Notes under the pieces: generated by a model
Database searches by the model: none
What the model saw: only the letters and a program-made list of their open reading frames with translations
Told to the model about the DNA's origin: nothing
Program-made: the position numbers and the translations under genes
Source of the DNA: G965247475 sp965247475
GTDB lineage: Bacteria > Chloroflexota > UBA11872
Length of the DNA stretch: 64,000 nucleotides
Assembly: GCA_965247475.1 (NCBI GenBank)
Contig: OZ252016.1
Location: 2,480,001 to 2,544,000 of the forward strand
Reading direction: 5' to 3'
Part shown: positions 16,057 through 24,446 of the stretch, piece after piece
Layout of the letters: the number at the start of each line of letters is the position of its first letter
Position numbering within the stretch: the first letter of the stretch is position 1

Positions 16057-16169
16057 GCGGGTATCGAGCGGCCTCGGTTACCATGGGCGCGGCGCTGCGC
16101 CGGGCCGTCTGGCGAGGCGATGACGGTTCCGCTGGCGCACCGTGATAGCCGCACGTAGAGGGGCAAGCA

Positions 16170-17216
16170 ATGACCGACGCTCGTGACAAGGCGATCGAGT
16201 CGGCCATCGCCCAAATCGAGCGGAAATTTGGCGCGGGCTCGGTGATGCGCATGGGCGCGGACGCAACCGGGCCCATCCCCGTCGTGTCGACCGGCTCGCT
16301 GGCGCTCGACCTGGCGCTGGGCGTGGGCGGCGTGCCGCGCGGGCGCGTTGTCGAGATCTTCGGACCCGAGGGGTCGGGCAAGACGACGCTGGCGCTGCAC
16401 ATCGTCGCCGAGGCGCAGAAAGTCGGCGGGACGGTCGTCTACATGGACGTCGAGCACGCGCTGGACCCGAGCTACGCCGAGCGGCTGGGCGTGAATATCG
16501 CGGACCTCATCGTGTCCCAGCCGAACACCGGCGAAGAGGGCCTGGAGATCACGGACGTGTTCGTCCGCAGCAACGCGGTCGATGTGATCGTGGTGGACTC
16601 GGTGGCCGCGCTGGTGCCGCGGGCCGAAATCGACGGCGACATGGGCGACATGCAGGTGGGTCTGCAGGCGCGCCTGATGTCACAGGCGCTCCGGAAACTG
16701 ACAGCCAACATCAGCCGCTCGCGGGTCGTGGTGGTCTTCATCAACCAGCTGCGCGAGAAGATTGGCGTGATGTTTGGCAATCCCGAAACAACGCCGGGCG
16801 GCCGTGCGTTGAAGTTCTATGCATCCGTCCGGCTGGACATCCGGCGAATCGGGCAGATCAAGCGAGGCACCGACGTGATTGGATCGCGGACGCGGGTGCG
16901 GGTGGTGAAGAACAAAGTCGCACCGCCCTTCCGCGTGGCCGAATTCGACTTGATGTTCGGCACGGGAGTCTCGCGCGAGGGCGATCTCCTGGATCTCGGC
17001 GTCGAGCACGGCCTGCTGGACAAGAGCGGCGCGCACTACACGTATGAGGGCACGCGTCTCGGCATGGGACGAGAGCGGGCGAAGGAGTTTCTGCGGGAGC
17101 ACGCCGATCTCGCCCACGATCTCGAATCAGCGATCCGGATGGCTGTCATGGGCGTCTCGGATGGGCGGGACGGGGCGGAGGAGTCAAGAGCTGCGGCTGG
17201 CGCCGCTTCGAAGTAG
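16170..17216 (+). CDS. recA: recombinase A
   Basis: A 348-residue strand-exchange ATPase for homologous recombination and SOS induction. Walker A GPEGSGKT at residues 65-72; VYMDVEHALDPSYAERLG carries the catalytic Glu (usual MDAEH reads MDVEH); L1 DGDMGDMQVGLQARLMSQ; L2 FINQLREKIGVMFGNPETT. Length is normal, with the usual acidic/Ala-rich C-terminal tail. The start ATG has GGGGCAA upstream. No LexA-like operator is obvious in the 113 bp before it. It heads a gene string recA-usp-prs-ggt-nfu with spacings of 15, 8, -4 and -4 nt. Confidence 0.98.
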   Translation: MTDARDKAIESAIAQIERKFGAGSVMRMGADATGPIPVVSTGSLALDLALGVGGVPRGRVVEIFGPEGSGKTTLALHIVAEAQKVGGTVVYMDVEHALDPSYAERLGVNIADLIVSQPNTGEEGLEITDVFVRSNAVDVIVVDSVAALVPRAEIDGDMGDMQVGLQARLMSQALRKLTANISRSRVVVVFINQLREKIGVMFGNPETTPGGRALKFYASVRLDIRRIGQIKRGTDVIGSRTRVRVVKNKVAPPFRVAEFDLMFGTGVSREGDLLDLGVEHGLLDKSGAHYTYEGTRLGMGRERAKEFLREHADLAHDLESAIRMAVMGVSDGRDGAEESRAAAGAASK

Positions 17217-17231
17217 AGCGGGTGCGGCGGC

Positions 17232-17666
17232 GTGACCTCCGGCTCGGAACGGCCCGTAGTCGCGGCGGTCAACGGTGGTCACATGGACCGCCTGGTGGTG
17301 GAGGCCGCCGGGTTGGAGGCGCGACACCGCCGCCAGCCGCTGGTGGTGCTGCACGTGATTGAACTGAGCCACGACAGGCCGCTGGAGGCGACCGACGAAG
17401 GGGCGTTGGTCAAGGCGGAGCGAATACTCGCCAGCGCGGAGCGGCTGCTGCCCGAACGGCGGATCGAGGTGCGGACCGAGGTGTGTCAGTCGCGCGCGGC
17501 CTCCACGGGGATCATCAACATGGCGATCGAGCGGGGCGCGGATCGAATCGTGATCGGAGCGCACCGCTTCCTCGGCGAGTACGACTGCGATCTGGGCGCT
17601 ACCGCCACCACCGTCCTGCGGCGGGCAACGGTCCCGGTGACCGTCTGCTACGACCCGATCCGGTAG
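17232..17666 (+). CDS. universal stress protein, UspA family
   Basis: A 144-residue single Usp domain: VVAAVNGGHMDRLVVEAA at the first strand and the nucleotide-binding loop IGAHRFLGEYDCDLGATATTVLRRATVPV-like segment (G-x2-R-x-LGEYD...G-A/T-T) near the end. Usp proteins bind ATP and modulate stress responses; which process is not predictable. Start GTG at 17232, 15 nt after the recA stop and 8 nt before prs, so likely cotranscribed. Confidence 0.85.
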   Translation: MTSGSERPVVAAVNGGHMDRLVVEAAGLEARHRRQPLVVLHVIELSHDRPLEATDEGALVKAERILASAERLLPERRIEVRTEVCQSRAASTGIINMAIERGADRIVIGAHRFLGEYDCDLGATATTVLRRATVPVTVCYDPIR

Positions 17667-17674
17667 GGCACGCG

Positions 17675-18655
17675 ATGATCGGCGACAACCACAACGGTTT
17701 GATCTCCAACCGGCTGATGGTCTTCAGCGGCCGGTCGCATCCGAAGCTGGCGCAGGGCATCTGCGCGCGCCTCGGGTGCGAACTGGGGCGCGTGGAGCTC
17801 TTCGAATACGGAAACGACAACACGTTCGTACGGATTCTCGAGAACGTGCGGGGCGCGGATGTGTTCGTGGTGCAGACATCGCGCCCGCCGGTGAATCATT
17901 TCGTGATGGAGCTGCTGATCTTGATCGACGCGCTGCGCCGTGCGTCGGCGGCCCGCGTGACGGCGGTGGTCCCGTATTTCCCCTACATGCGGTCCGACAA
18001 GAAGGACCAGCCGCGGGTTCCGATTACGGCGCGGCTGGTGGCGGATCTCCTCGGCACGGCCGGCGCGAATCGGGTTTTGACGCTCGACCTTCATGCCGAC
18101 CAGATCGGCGGCTTCTTCAGCATTCCCAGTGACCACCTCACCGGCATGCCGCAGCTGAACGATTACTTCGAGCAGCTCGGGCGTGACGACATCGTCGTGG
18201 TCGGCGACACCGGCCGGATCAAGGCGGCGAGCCTGTGCGCTCGACACCTGCAAGTGCCGCTGGCGTTGCTGGACAAGTACCGAGACCCGATCACGTCGCG
18301 GGTGCAGATTCGCGGCCTGGTGGGCGACGTTCGCGGGCGCACGGTGCTCTACGTGGAAGATGAAGTCGCGACCGGCGAGTCGATTCGCGCGGGGATCGGC
18401 GAGATTGAGAAGCACGAGCCGGCCGCGATCTACGGCGCCTGCATTCACGCGGTGTTCCTAGAAGAGGCATACGAGATTGTGGAGGGCTCTTCGATCAAGC
18501 GGATGCTCGTGACCGACAGCATCCCGCTGGATGAGACGCGGCCCTCCGACAAGATCCAAGTCATGTCCGTGGCGCCGCTGCTGGCCGAAGCAATCAAGCG
18601 GATCCACACCGGCGAATCCGTCAGCGCGCTGTTCTCGGAGCCGGAGCCCGCGTGA
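17675..18655 (+). CDS. prs: ribose-phosphate pyrophosphokinase (PRPP synthetase), divergent
   Basis: A 326-residue enzyme making PRPP from ribose 5-phosphate and ATP, feeding nucleotide, His and Trp synthesis. Recognisable segments: RPPVNHFVMELLILIDALRR, VVPYFPYMRSDKKDQPR, LTLDLHADQIGGFF, LLDKYRDP and the PRPP loop VLYVEDEVATGESI. Several positions that are nearly fixed in the family differ: NDNLME reads NHFVME, YARQDRK reads YMRSDKK, and DDxxDTGGT reads EDEVATGES. The start ATG at 17675 is 8 nt after usp; the stop overlaps ggt (GTGA). Likely functional but of a divergent class. Confidence 0.88.
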   Translation: MIGDNHNGLISNRLMVFSGRSHPKLAQGICARLGCELGRVELFEYGNDNTFVRILENVRGADVFVVQTSRPPVNHFVMELLILIDALRRASAARVTAVVPYFPYMRSDKKDQPRVPITARLVADLLGTAGANRVLTLDLHADQIGGFFSIPSDHLTGMPQLNDYFEQLGRDDIVVVGDTGRIKAASLCARHLQVPLALLDKYRDPITSRVQIRGLVGDVRGRTVLYVEDEVATGESIRAGIGEIEKHEPAAIYGACIHAVFLEEAYEIVEGSSIKRMLVTDSIPLDETRPSDKIQVMSVAPLLAEAIKRIHTGESVSALFSEPEPA

Positions 18656-20343
18656 CCGAGGCCGCGCGCTCGCGGCTGCGTCTCGAGAAGACGGAAGCCT
18701 TAGGCCGGCGCGGGATGGTGGCCACCAAGCATCCCGAGGCGAGCAGTGTCGGCCTGGACACGCTGCGGGCCGGGGGCAACGCGGTGGACGCGGCGGTTGC
18801 GGCGGCCTTCGCGGTTGGCGTGGCCGAGCCGTGGTCAAGCGGCATCGGCGGCGGCGGATATGCCGTCGTGGCGGGACCCGCCGGAGCCGACGTGATCGCC
18901 TTTCCCATGCAAGCCCCGGCGCTGGCAACGCCTGACCGGTATCCGCTGGACGGCCGGGAGGGGGTCGGCGGCTTTCTCTGGCCCGGCGTGGTGGACGACG
19001 CAAACCTGATCGGCTGGTCGGCGATGTCAATTCCCGGCGCCGTCGCCGGCCTGGCGCTGCTCCACCAACGGCACGGCCGGCTGCCGTGGCGCACGCTGGT
19101 GGAGCCGGCGGTGGAGCTGGCGCGCCGGGGGTCGCGGCTGACGTGGTTCGACCTGCTGCAGATGGGCCGCCACACCGCCGCCGCGCGCCGCCACGCGGAG
19201 CTTGGACGCATCTACTACGCCGACGGCGGGCCACCGCGCGCCGAGGTGGGCGAGACGCCGCTGCTGGTGCAGCCGGAGCTTGCCGACAGTTTGGACGCCG
19301 TGGCCCGGGAGGGTCCGGACGCCTTCTATCAGGGCGACCTTGCTCAGGCCATCGCGGACGACTGCATCGCCAACGGCGGAGCGCTGCGCCGCGATGACCT
19401 GGCTCAATACCGCGCGTGGGTGATGGAGCCGCTCGAAACGGGGTATCGCGACTCGACCGTGATCACGCCAGGGCCGGGCGGCGCTGGGCCGACGACCATC
19501 GCCACGCTCAACAACTTCGAGCAGGCGTATCGCGCGGGCGGGGCGCAGGCCGACGCGGACCGGCTGCATGCCTTTCTCTGGGCGTCGCGGCTGGCGCAGG
19601 CGGACCGATTTGCGCACATGGGCGATCCAGCCACTGTCGACGCGCCGTGGGCTGAGCTGACCGGCAAGGCGCACGCGCGGGCCCGCGCGGCGCTGATCGA
19701 CCCGCGGCATGCCCCCGCGCCCGAAAGCCCGGGCGACCCCTGGGCGTACATGGCCTCCGACCGCGACCTCGAACGCCAGAAAGGCGACACGTCCACCACG
19801 CATCTGTGCACGGCGGACGGCGAGGGCACCTTCGTGTCGCTGACCAACACGCTGGGCGGGGCCTGGGGGTCGGAGATCGTCCCGGGCGGCACGGGCATTT
19901 GCTGGAACGACGGCATGTGGTGGTTCGACCCGCGGCCGGGGCAGCCGAACTCCCTGCAACCGCGCGCGTTCGGCCTCAACAACATGACCCCCGCCGTCGT
20001 CGTGCGGGACGGGCGCCCGCTGCTGGCGGTGGGCGCGTCCGGCGGGCGCCGCATTACCAACTGCGTTTCGCAGCTCATTTCCCACGTCGTCGACCACCAG
20101 ATGAGCGCGCAGGAGGCCATCGATGCGCCGCGGGTCGATGGCAGCACGCCGTGGGTGACCGCCGACGCCCGCCTGGAAGACGCGGTTATCGAAGACCTGC
20201 GGGCGCGCGGGTGGGAGGTGCAGCTGCCGCCCTACCCGGAGCAGTCGGCATTCGCCAGCCCGGTGGCGATTCTGGCCGGGCCGGACGGGTCGCTGCGCGG
20301 CGGGGTGGACACGTTTCACGCGGCGGAGGCCCGCGCCTGGTGA
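18652..20343 (+). CDS. gamma-glutamyltransferase family protein
   Basis: A 563-residue Ntn-hydrolase of the GGT family, made as a precursor and cut before a Thr. Early motif ATKHPEASSVGLDTLRAGG NAVDAAVAA-type segment; catalytic Thr at about residue 382 in GDTSTTHLCTADGEG; GVGASGGRRITNCVSQ late. No signal peptide is visible, so it may act in the cytoplasm, unlike classic periplasmic GGT. It could hydrolyse glutathione-like gamma-glutamyl amides or acylated compounds. Start GTG overlaps the prs stop, and the stop overlaps the nfu start. Confidence 0.85.
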   Translation: MTEAARSRLRLEKTEALGRRGMVATKHPEASSVGLDTLRAGGNAVDAAVAAAFAVGVAEPWSSGIGGGGYAVVAGPAGADVIAFPMQAPALATPDRYPLDGREGVGGFLWPGVVDDANLIGWSAMSIPGAVAGLALLHQRHGRLPWRTLVEPAVELARRGSRLTWFDLLQMGRHTAAARRHAELGRIYYADGGPPRAEVGETPLLVQPELADSLDAVAREGPDAFYQGDLAQAIADDCIANGGALRRDDLAQYRAWVMEPLETGYRDSTVITPGPGGAGPTTIATLNNFEQAYRAGGAQADADRLHAFLWASRLAQADRFAHMGDPATVDAPWAELTGKAHARARAALIDPRHAPAPESPGDPWAYMASDRDLERQKGDTSTTHLCTADGEGTFVSLTNTLGGAWGSEIVPGGTGICWNDGMWWFDPRPGQPNSLQPRAFGLNNMTPAVVVRDGRPLLAVGASGGRRITNCVSQLISHVVDHQMSAQEAIDAPRVDGSTPWVTADARLEDAVIEDLRARGWEVQLPPYPEQSAFASPVAILAGPDGSLRGGVDTFHAAEARAW

Positions 20344-20582
20344 GCGCCGCGCCGGCGGCGGTGGCGCAGGTGCTGGCGGAGGCAGCCAGGCAAATGGCTT
20401 TCGACGGCGGCGGGCTGCGGTATCTGGGCGCCACGCCAGACGGTTACGTGCGGCCGCAACTCACCGGCGCCTGTGCCACCTGCCCGCGCCGCATGATGAC
20501 ACTGGACCTCGCGATCGAGACGCCGCTTCGGTCAATCGGCGCCGCCCGCGGCGTCGAGTTGCTGCCGTCCGCGCCGGCGTAA
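20340..20582 (+). CDS. NifU C-terminal domain (Nfu) Fe-S scaffold protein
   Basis: An 80-residue stand-alone Nfu domain. The diagnostic segment is LTGACATCPRRMMTLDLAIETPL, matching LxGxCxxCPxxxxTLxxxIE; the CxxC pair holds a 4Fe-4S cluster for transfer to apo-proteins. The start is GTG at 20340, overlapping the TGA of the gamma-glutamyltransferase gene; this small frame is easily missed. Last gene of the recA string. Its coupling to a gamma-glutamyltransferase is curious but may be chance. Confidence 0.85.
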   Translation: MSAAPAAVAQVLAEAARQMAFDGGGLRYLGATPDGYVRPQLTGACATCPRRMMTLDLAIETPLRSIGAARGVELLPSAPA

Positions 20583-20672
20583 GGCTATGTCCAGGAACTT
20601 CCCGAAGATCGCCCTGCGCTGACATAGGGTCGGGATATCCAGACGGTTTCCGCCACGATCCACGATCACCGT

Positions 20673-22127
20673 ATGAACCGAGTGTCAGGCTTTAGCCGCC
20701 GCAGGCTGTTACGCGGCGCCGCGGCCATTGCCATGGGCGGCGGCGCGACGGCGCTGCTGGCTGCCTGCGGGGAGTCGGCGGAAATCGCCGCAGAAGCATC
20801 GCCGTCCCCGGCTAGTCCGACTGTCCCGGCGTCAACCCCCGCCGCCGCTGCGACGCCGGTCACCTTACCTCCCACAGCCGCCGCGTCCACGACCGCGCCG
20901 ACCGCCGCCGCAACGGTGAGCACGCAGCCGCCGGAGACTCCCGCGGCCACGACCCCGGCGCCCACCGCCCAGCCGGTCAAGGCTGCCGACATCGTCCTGG
21001 CCGACGGGGCCATTACGCTCCCCGCGACGGTCGTCGCCAGGCGTGGGCCGCGTCTGACCGCGCCCGAGCCGCGCGATCTAGGAAAGATCGAGTCCTGGCG
21101 GCAGAGCGGATGGCAGACGAACTTCGACATCAGCGTGGTGCCCTACGGGGACATCCTGTCCGGCGGCGTGGCGCGCGACGTGATCCCACCGATTGACGCG
21201 CCGAAGTTCGTCGCGGCGGCCGAGGCCGACGCCTGGCTCAAGGACCGCGAGCCGGTGGTGGTCTACACCAATGATGGAGACGTGCGGGCCTACCCGCTGC
21301 AGATTCTGACGTGGCACGAGATCGCGAACGACGTGGTGGGCGGCCGTCCGGTGGCCGTGACGTTCTGCCCGCTGTGCAACTCGTCGTTGGTGTTCGATCG
21401 CGACGTGCTCGGGGCCACGATGCGATTCGGCGTGTCGGGCAACCTGCGCAACAGCGACCTGATCATGTGGGACGACGTCACCGAGAGCTGGTGGCAGCAA
21501 CTCACCGGCGAGGCCATCGTGGGCGACCTGGCCGGTCTTGCGCTGGAGGCTCTGCCCGCGCAGCTCATCGGGTATGCGGAATTCAAAGCGTCCTTCCCCA
21601 ACGGCGTGGTGCTGGGGCGCGACACGGGCTTCCGCCGCGACTACGGCCGCAATCCCTATCCCGGCTACGACTCGGCCAGCGGCAGCCCGTTTCTGTTTCG
21701 AGGGCGCGTTGACGACCGGCTGCGGGCGGGGGAGCGCGTCGTGGCCATCGCGCTCGGCGGCGAGGCCACGGCCTATGCCTTCACCCACTTGCAAACGGTT
21801 GGGGTCGTCAACGACGTGGTCGGCGGCCTGCCGGTCGTCGTGCTCTGGTCGCCGGAGACCGCGAGCGCGCTGGACGCTCGCTCCATCGCCGACGCCAAGG
21901 CCGTGGGGTCCGGGGTGGCGTTTGGGCGTGAGGTCGCCGGTCGCACCTTGACGTTCGAGCCCGGGGACGGGGCCTTCACCGACCGCGAAACCGGCTCGAC
22001 CTGGTCGATCGCCGGCGAGGCGGTGGCGGGAGCGTTAGAGGGCGTACAACTGCCGCCGGTCGTCTACGCCAATCACTTCTGGTTCGCATGGGCCGCGTTC
22101 TATCCAGAAACGCGCCTGGTCAAGTAG
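20673..22127 (+). CDS. DUF3179-containing lipoprotein (copy 1)
   Basis: 484 residues. The N-terminus has consecutive arginines (FSRRRLLRGAAA) and a lipobox-like LLAACGES, so export by Tat or Sec with lipid attachment. A ~70-residue Thr/Pro/Ala linker follows, then the DUF3179 domain: RAYPLQILTWHEIANDVVGG, VTFCPLCNSSLVFDR with the conserved CPLC pair, FGVSGNLRNSDLIMWDD and ESWWQQLTGEAIVGD. The function is not established; the domain is widespread in Chloroflexota. The paralogue at 26433 shares the domain closely but has an unrelated, shorter linker. The neighbour downstream is the haem A synthesis cluster. Confidence 0.88.
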   Translation: MNRVSGFSRRRLLRGAAAIAMGGGATALLAACGESAEIAAEASPSPASPTVPASTPAAAATPVTLPPTAAASTTAPTAAATVSTQPPETPAATTPAPTAQPVKAADIVLADGAITLPATVVARRGPRLTAPEPRDLGKIESWRQSGWQTNFDISVVPYGDILSGGVARDVIPPIDAPKFVAAAEADAWLKDREPVVVYTNDGDVRAYPLQILTWHEIANDVVGGRPVAVTFCPLCNSSLVFDRDVLGATMRFGVSGNLRNSDLIMWDDVTESWWQQLTGEAIVGDLAGLALEALPAQLIGYAEFKASFPNGVVLGRDTGFRRDYGRNPYPGYDSASGSPFLFRGRVDDRLRAGERVVAIALGGEATAYAFTHLQTVGVVNDVVGGLPVVVLWSPETASALDARSIADAKAVGSGVAFGREVAGRTLTFEPGDGAFTDRETGSTWSIAGEAVAGALEGVQLPPVVYANHFWFAWAAFYPETRLVK

Positions 22128-22217
22128 GCGGCGCGAGCTGCGTGGAGGCAACGCCAAATCGCCCGGTTTGCAGCCGTCGACTGCGACGACCGGCACCGAC
22201 TCGCTAGGCTTGCCCTT

Positions 22218-22418
22218 GTGCACATCCAAGGACTTTGGCTCGTCGTCGGGGCACTGGCCGTCGTCGAGGCGGCCATCGTGGTCACCGCGCTGCGCATGCG
22301 CGTACGATCCACGGCGGCCCGCAGCGTCGTGGGCAGTCGGCCGGCGGAGATCGTCTGGACCCTGCTTCCGGTGCCGCTGCTGGCGGCGCTGGCCCTGCTG
22401 TCATTCCAGGCCGGCTAG
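22218..22418 (+). CDS. small two-helix membrane protein resembling the cytochrome oxidase subunit II anchor
   Basis: 66 residues, GTG start at 22218 (possibly leaderless behind TAGGCT). Two membrane segments flank a basic loop; the second, RPAEIVWTLLPVPLLAALAL, matches the EIxWTxxP signature of the second membrane helix of COX2. The soluble copper domain is absent. It lies 15 bp before ctaA in a haem A synthesis cluster, so it may be an assembly or structural helper of a terminal oxidase, or a remnant of coxB. The resemblance is seen; the role is inferred. Confidence 0.6.
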   Translation: MHIQGLWLVVGALAVVEAAIVVTALRMRVRSTAARSVVGSRPAEIVWTLLPVPLLAALALLSFQAG

Positions 22419-22433
22419 AAGCGTAACGATCCC

Positions 22434-23321
22434 TTGAGAGCATTCAGCACTGCGCCCTCGTTTCACGTGCGCCGCGCCGGGTACTGGGCCTTGTCCGCGG
22501 CCGTGCTCACGATCGGCCTCATCACCTACGGCGCCTGGGTGCGCGTCTCCGGGGCCGGCCTGGGCTGCCCTGACTGGCCGCTGTGCGAGGGCGTCATCGT
22601 GCCCAGGCTGGAGGGCGCCACCGCCATCGAGTTCGGCCACCGCCTCTACGCCGGCGTCACCATGCTCGCCGCTGCTCTGGCCGCCTGGCACGCGTTTCGA
22701 GCCCGAGCCGCCGATCCGCGAACCGCGCGGCTGCTCCTCGGGGCGCTGCTGGCCATCCTGGCCCAGGCTGGGCTGGGCGGCGCCACCGTGCTCACCGAGC
22801 TGCACGGCATGGTGCGGCTGGCGCATCTGACCTTCTCGCTGCTCACCCTGGCCCTGCTGACCGTCGGCGCGCTGCACGCGCTGGGCCTGACGCGGGCAGC
22901 GCCGCCAGGCCTGCGGCGCACGCGGGCGCTGCTGGTCGCGACGGCCTTCGTGGTCCTGGTGGGTGGTTCGATCGTGGGCACAAACTCCAGCGCCGGCTGC
23001 CCCACGCTGCCGCTCTGCGACGGCAGCGTGGGTGCCGAGGACCTGACATTGCACATGCTGCATCGCATCGCGGCCTCGCTGCTGCTGCTCACGTTTTTCT
23101 TTACCGCCTGGCAGATCTGGCGGCGCGGAGGACTCGGCCTCTCCTTCCATCTGAGTCTGACGGCGGGCCTCGTCTCAGCCGCGCAGTTCGCCGTCGGCGT
23201 CACGTCCATCGCCATCGGCTTGCGTCCGGAATTGCGTGTGCTCCACCTCGCACTGGCCACCCTGCTCTGGTGGGTCGTGGTGGTTCATTTCAGCCTGGCG
23301 TTGCAACCCCGGGCTGACTGA
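22434..23321 (+). CDS. ctaA: haem A synthase (COX15/CtaA)
   Basis: 295-residue, eight-helix membrane enzyme oxidising the C8 methyl of haem O to haem A for aa3-type oxidases. Conserved RVSGAGLGCPDWPLC in the first extracellular loop, EFGHRLYAG (His ligand), ELHGMVRLAHL, a second Cys pair NSSAGCPTLPLCDG and LHMLHRIAA. Two Cys pairs are typical of the Gram-positive-like type. Start TTG at 22434 or GTG 22467; the N-terminal helix is intact with either. The stop TGA shares its A with the ATG of ctaB, so the pair is coupled. Confidence 0.95.
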   Translation: MRAFSTAPSFHVRRAGYWALSAAVLTIGLITYGAWVRVSGAGLGCPDWPLCEGVIVPRLEGATAIEFGHRLYAGVTMLAAALAAWHAFRARAADPRTARLLLGALLAILAQAGLGGATVLTELHGMVRLAHLTFSLLTLALLTVGALHALGLTRAAPPGLRRTRALLVATAFVVLVGGSIVGTNSSAGCPTLPLCDGSVGAEDLTLHMLHRIAASLLLLTFFFTAWQIWRRGGLGLSFHLSLTAGLVSAAQFAVGVTSIAIGLRPELRVLHLALATLLWWVVVVHFSLALQPRAD

Positions 23322-24193
23322 TGGCCGCCGTGGCGGGCCACCTCTTCCGGCTGGCCAAGCCCCGCATCGTCCTGCTGCTGGTCTTCACCGCCGCCGCCGG
23401 GGTCTGGAAGGCTGCCGCCGGCCGCCCCGACCCCATAGTGCTGCTGGCTGTCGTTCTCGCCGGCGCCGTGGCCGCCGCCGGGGCCAACCTCATCAACCAG
23501 GGTCTGGAGCCCGACATCGACGCCAAGATGCGCCGCACCCGTGCGCGCGCGGTGGCGTCCCGCCAGGTCAGCGCGGCCGCGGCGATCGCCGCCGGTCTGG
23601 TGCTCGTGGCGATTGCCGTGGTGGCTCTCGCGGTTATCACCAACGTCCTCGCCGCGCTGCTCACACTTGCGGCGGCCGCGGTCTACGTGCTCGTTTACAC
23701 CGTCGTGCTCAAGCGCCGCTCGTGGAACAACATCGTGATCGGCGGCGCCGCCGGCGCTTTTCCGCCACTGATCGGCGCGGCCGCCGTCTCGGGCCACGTC
23801 GATGCCCTGGGCCTGTACATGTTCACCTTCGTTTTCTTCTGGACGCCGCCGCACTTCTGGACGCTCTCGCTGCTGCTCCGCAATGACTACGGTGGCGCCA
23901 AGATTCCGATGTTGGGCGCCGTCGCCAGTCCCCGCGACACCAGCGTGCAAATCCTGCTGTACATCCTCTTGCTCACCGCGCTGGCGTGGCTGCCCCTGGT
24001 GGCCGGCTACGGCGGCCTGACGTTCGCCGTGGCAGGGACACTGCTTGGCGCCCACTGGCTGCGCGCCTCCTGGCCGCTGCGCAACGGCGCCAGCTCCCAG
24101 CAGACATTGGCCGCCTACAAGCTCTCCCTGGTCTACCTGGCGCTGATATTCCTGGTGCTGGCCCTCGAGCCCCTCTTGCCCTGGTACACCTAG
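23321..24193 (+). CDS. ctaB: protohaem IX farnesyltransferase (haem O synthase)
   Basis: 290-residue UbiA-superfamily membrane prenyltransferase. Motifs: LAKPRIVLLLVFTAAAG, NLINQGLEPDIDAKMRRTRAR (first Asp-rich motif in its COX10 form), RRSWNNIVIGGAAGAFPPLIG and FFWTPPHFWTLSLLLRNDYGG. It farnesylates haem B to haem O, the substrate of CtaA. Coupled to ctaA by a 1-nt overlap. Together with the COX2-like mini-protein it shows that the organism respires with a haem A oxidase whose main subunits lie elsewhere. Confidence 0.96.
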   Translation: MAAVAGHLFRLAKPRIVLLLVFTAAAGVWKAAAGRPDPIVLLAVVLAGAVAAAGANLINQGLEPDIDAKMRRTRARAVASRQVSAAAAIAAGLVLVAIAVVALAVITNVLAALLTLAAAAVYVLVYTVVLKRRSWNNIVIGGAAGAFPPLIGAAAVSGHVDALGLYMFTFVFFWTPPHFWTLSLLLRNDYGGAKIPMLGAVASPRDTSVQILLYILLLTALAWLPLVAGYGGLTFAVAGTLLGAHWLRASWPLRNGASSQQTLAAYKLSLVYLALIFLVLALEPLLPWYT

Positions 24194-24446
24194 CCGGCAG
24201 CGCCTCGGTTGCTTGACGATGCCCAGGTCCCGTGGACTCGAGCGTCGTCGCGACCCATGGGATGCGATACGGACGTCCATCGAACCCGGAAGCGTTGCAT
24301 CAGATTGGCTCTGACCTCACCTGGGCAAGTGCCTGAGTATCTACGCTTCAGCTGCCAATCAAGCACGCGCTATTTAGCATCGGTTTAATCTTAGATGGAG
24401 TCGCCAGGCATTCGTCTAGCAGAACAACTGTATTCGGTATGCGGCG

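Noticed and set aside
20586..20628. Inverted repeat CTATGTC...GACATAG between nfu and DUF3179 copy 1
   Set aside because: Arms are 7 nt with a 29-nt loop and no T-run; not convincing as a terminator or operator.
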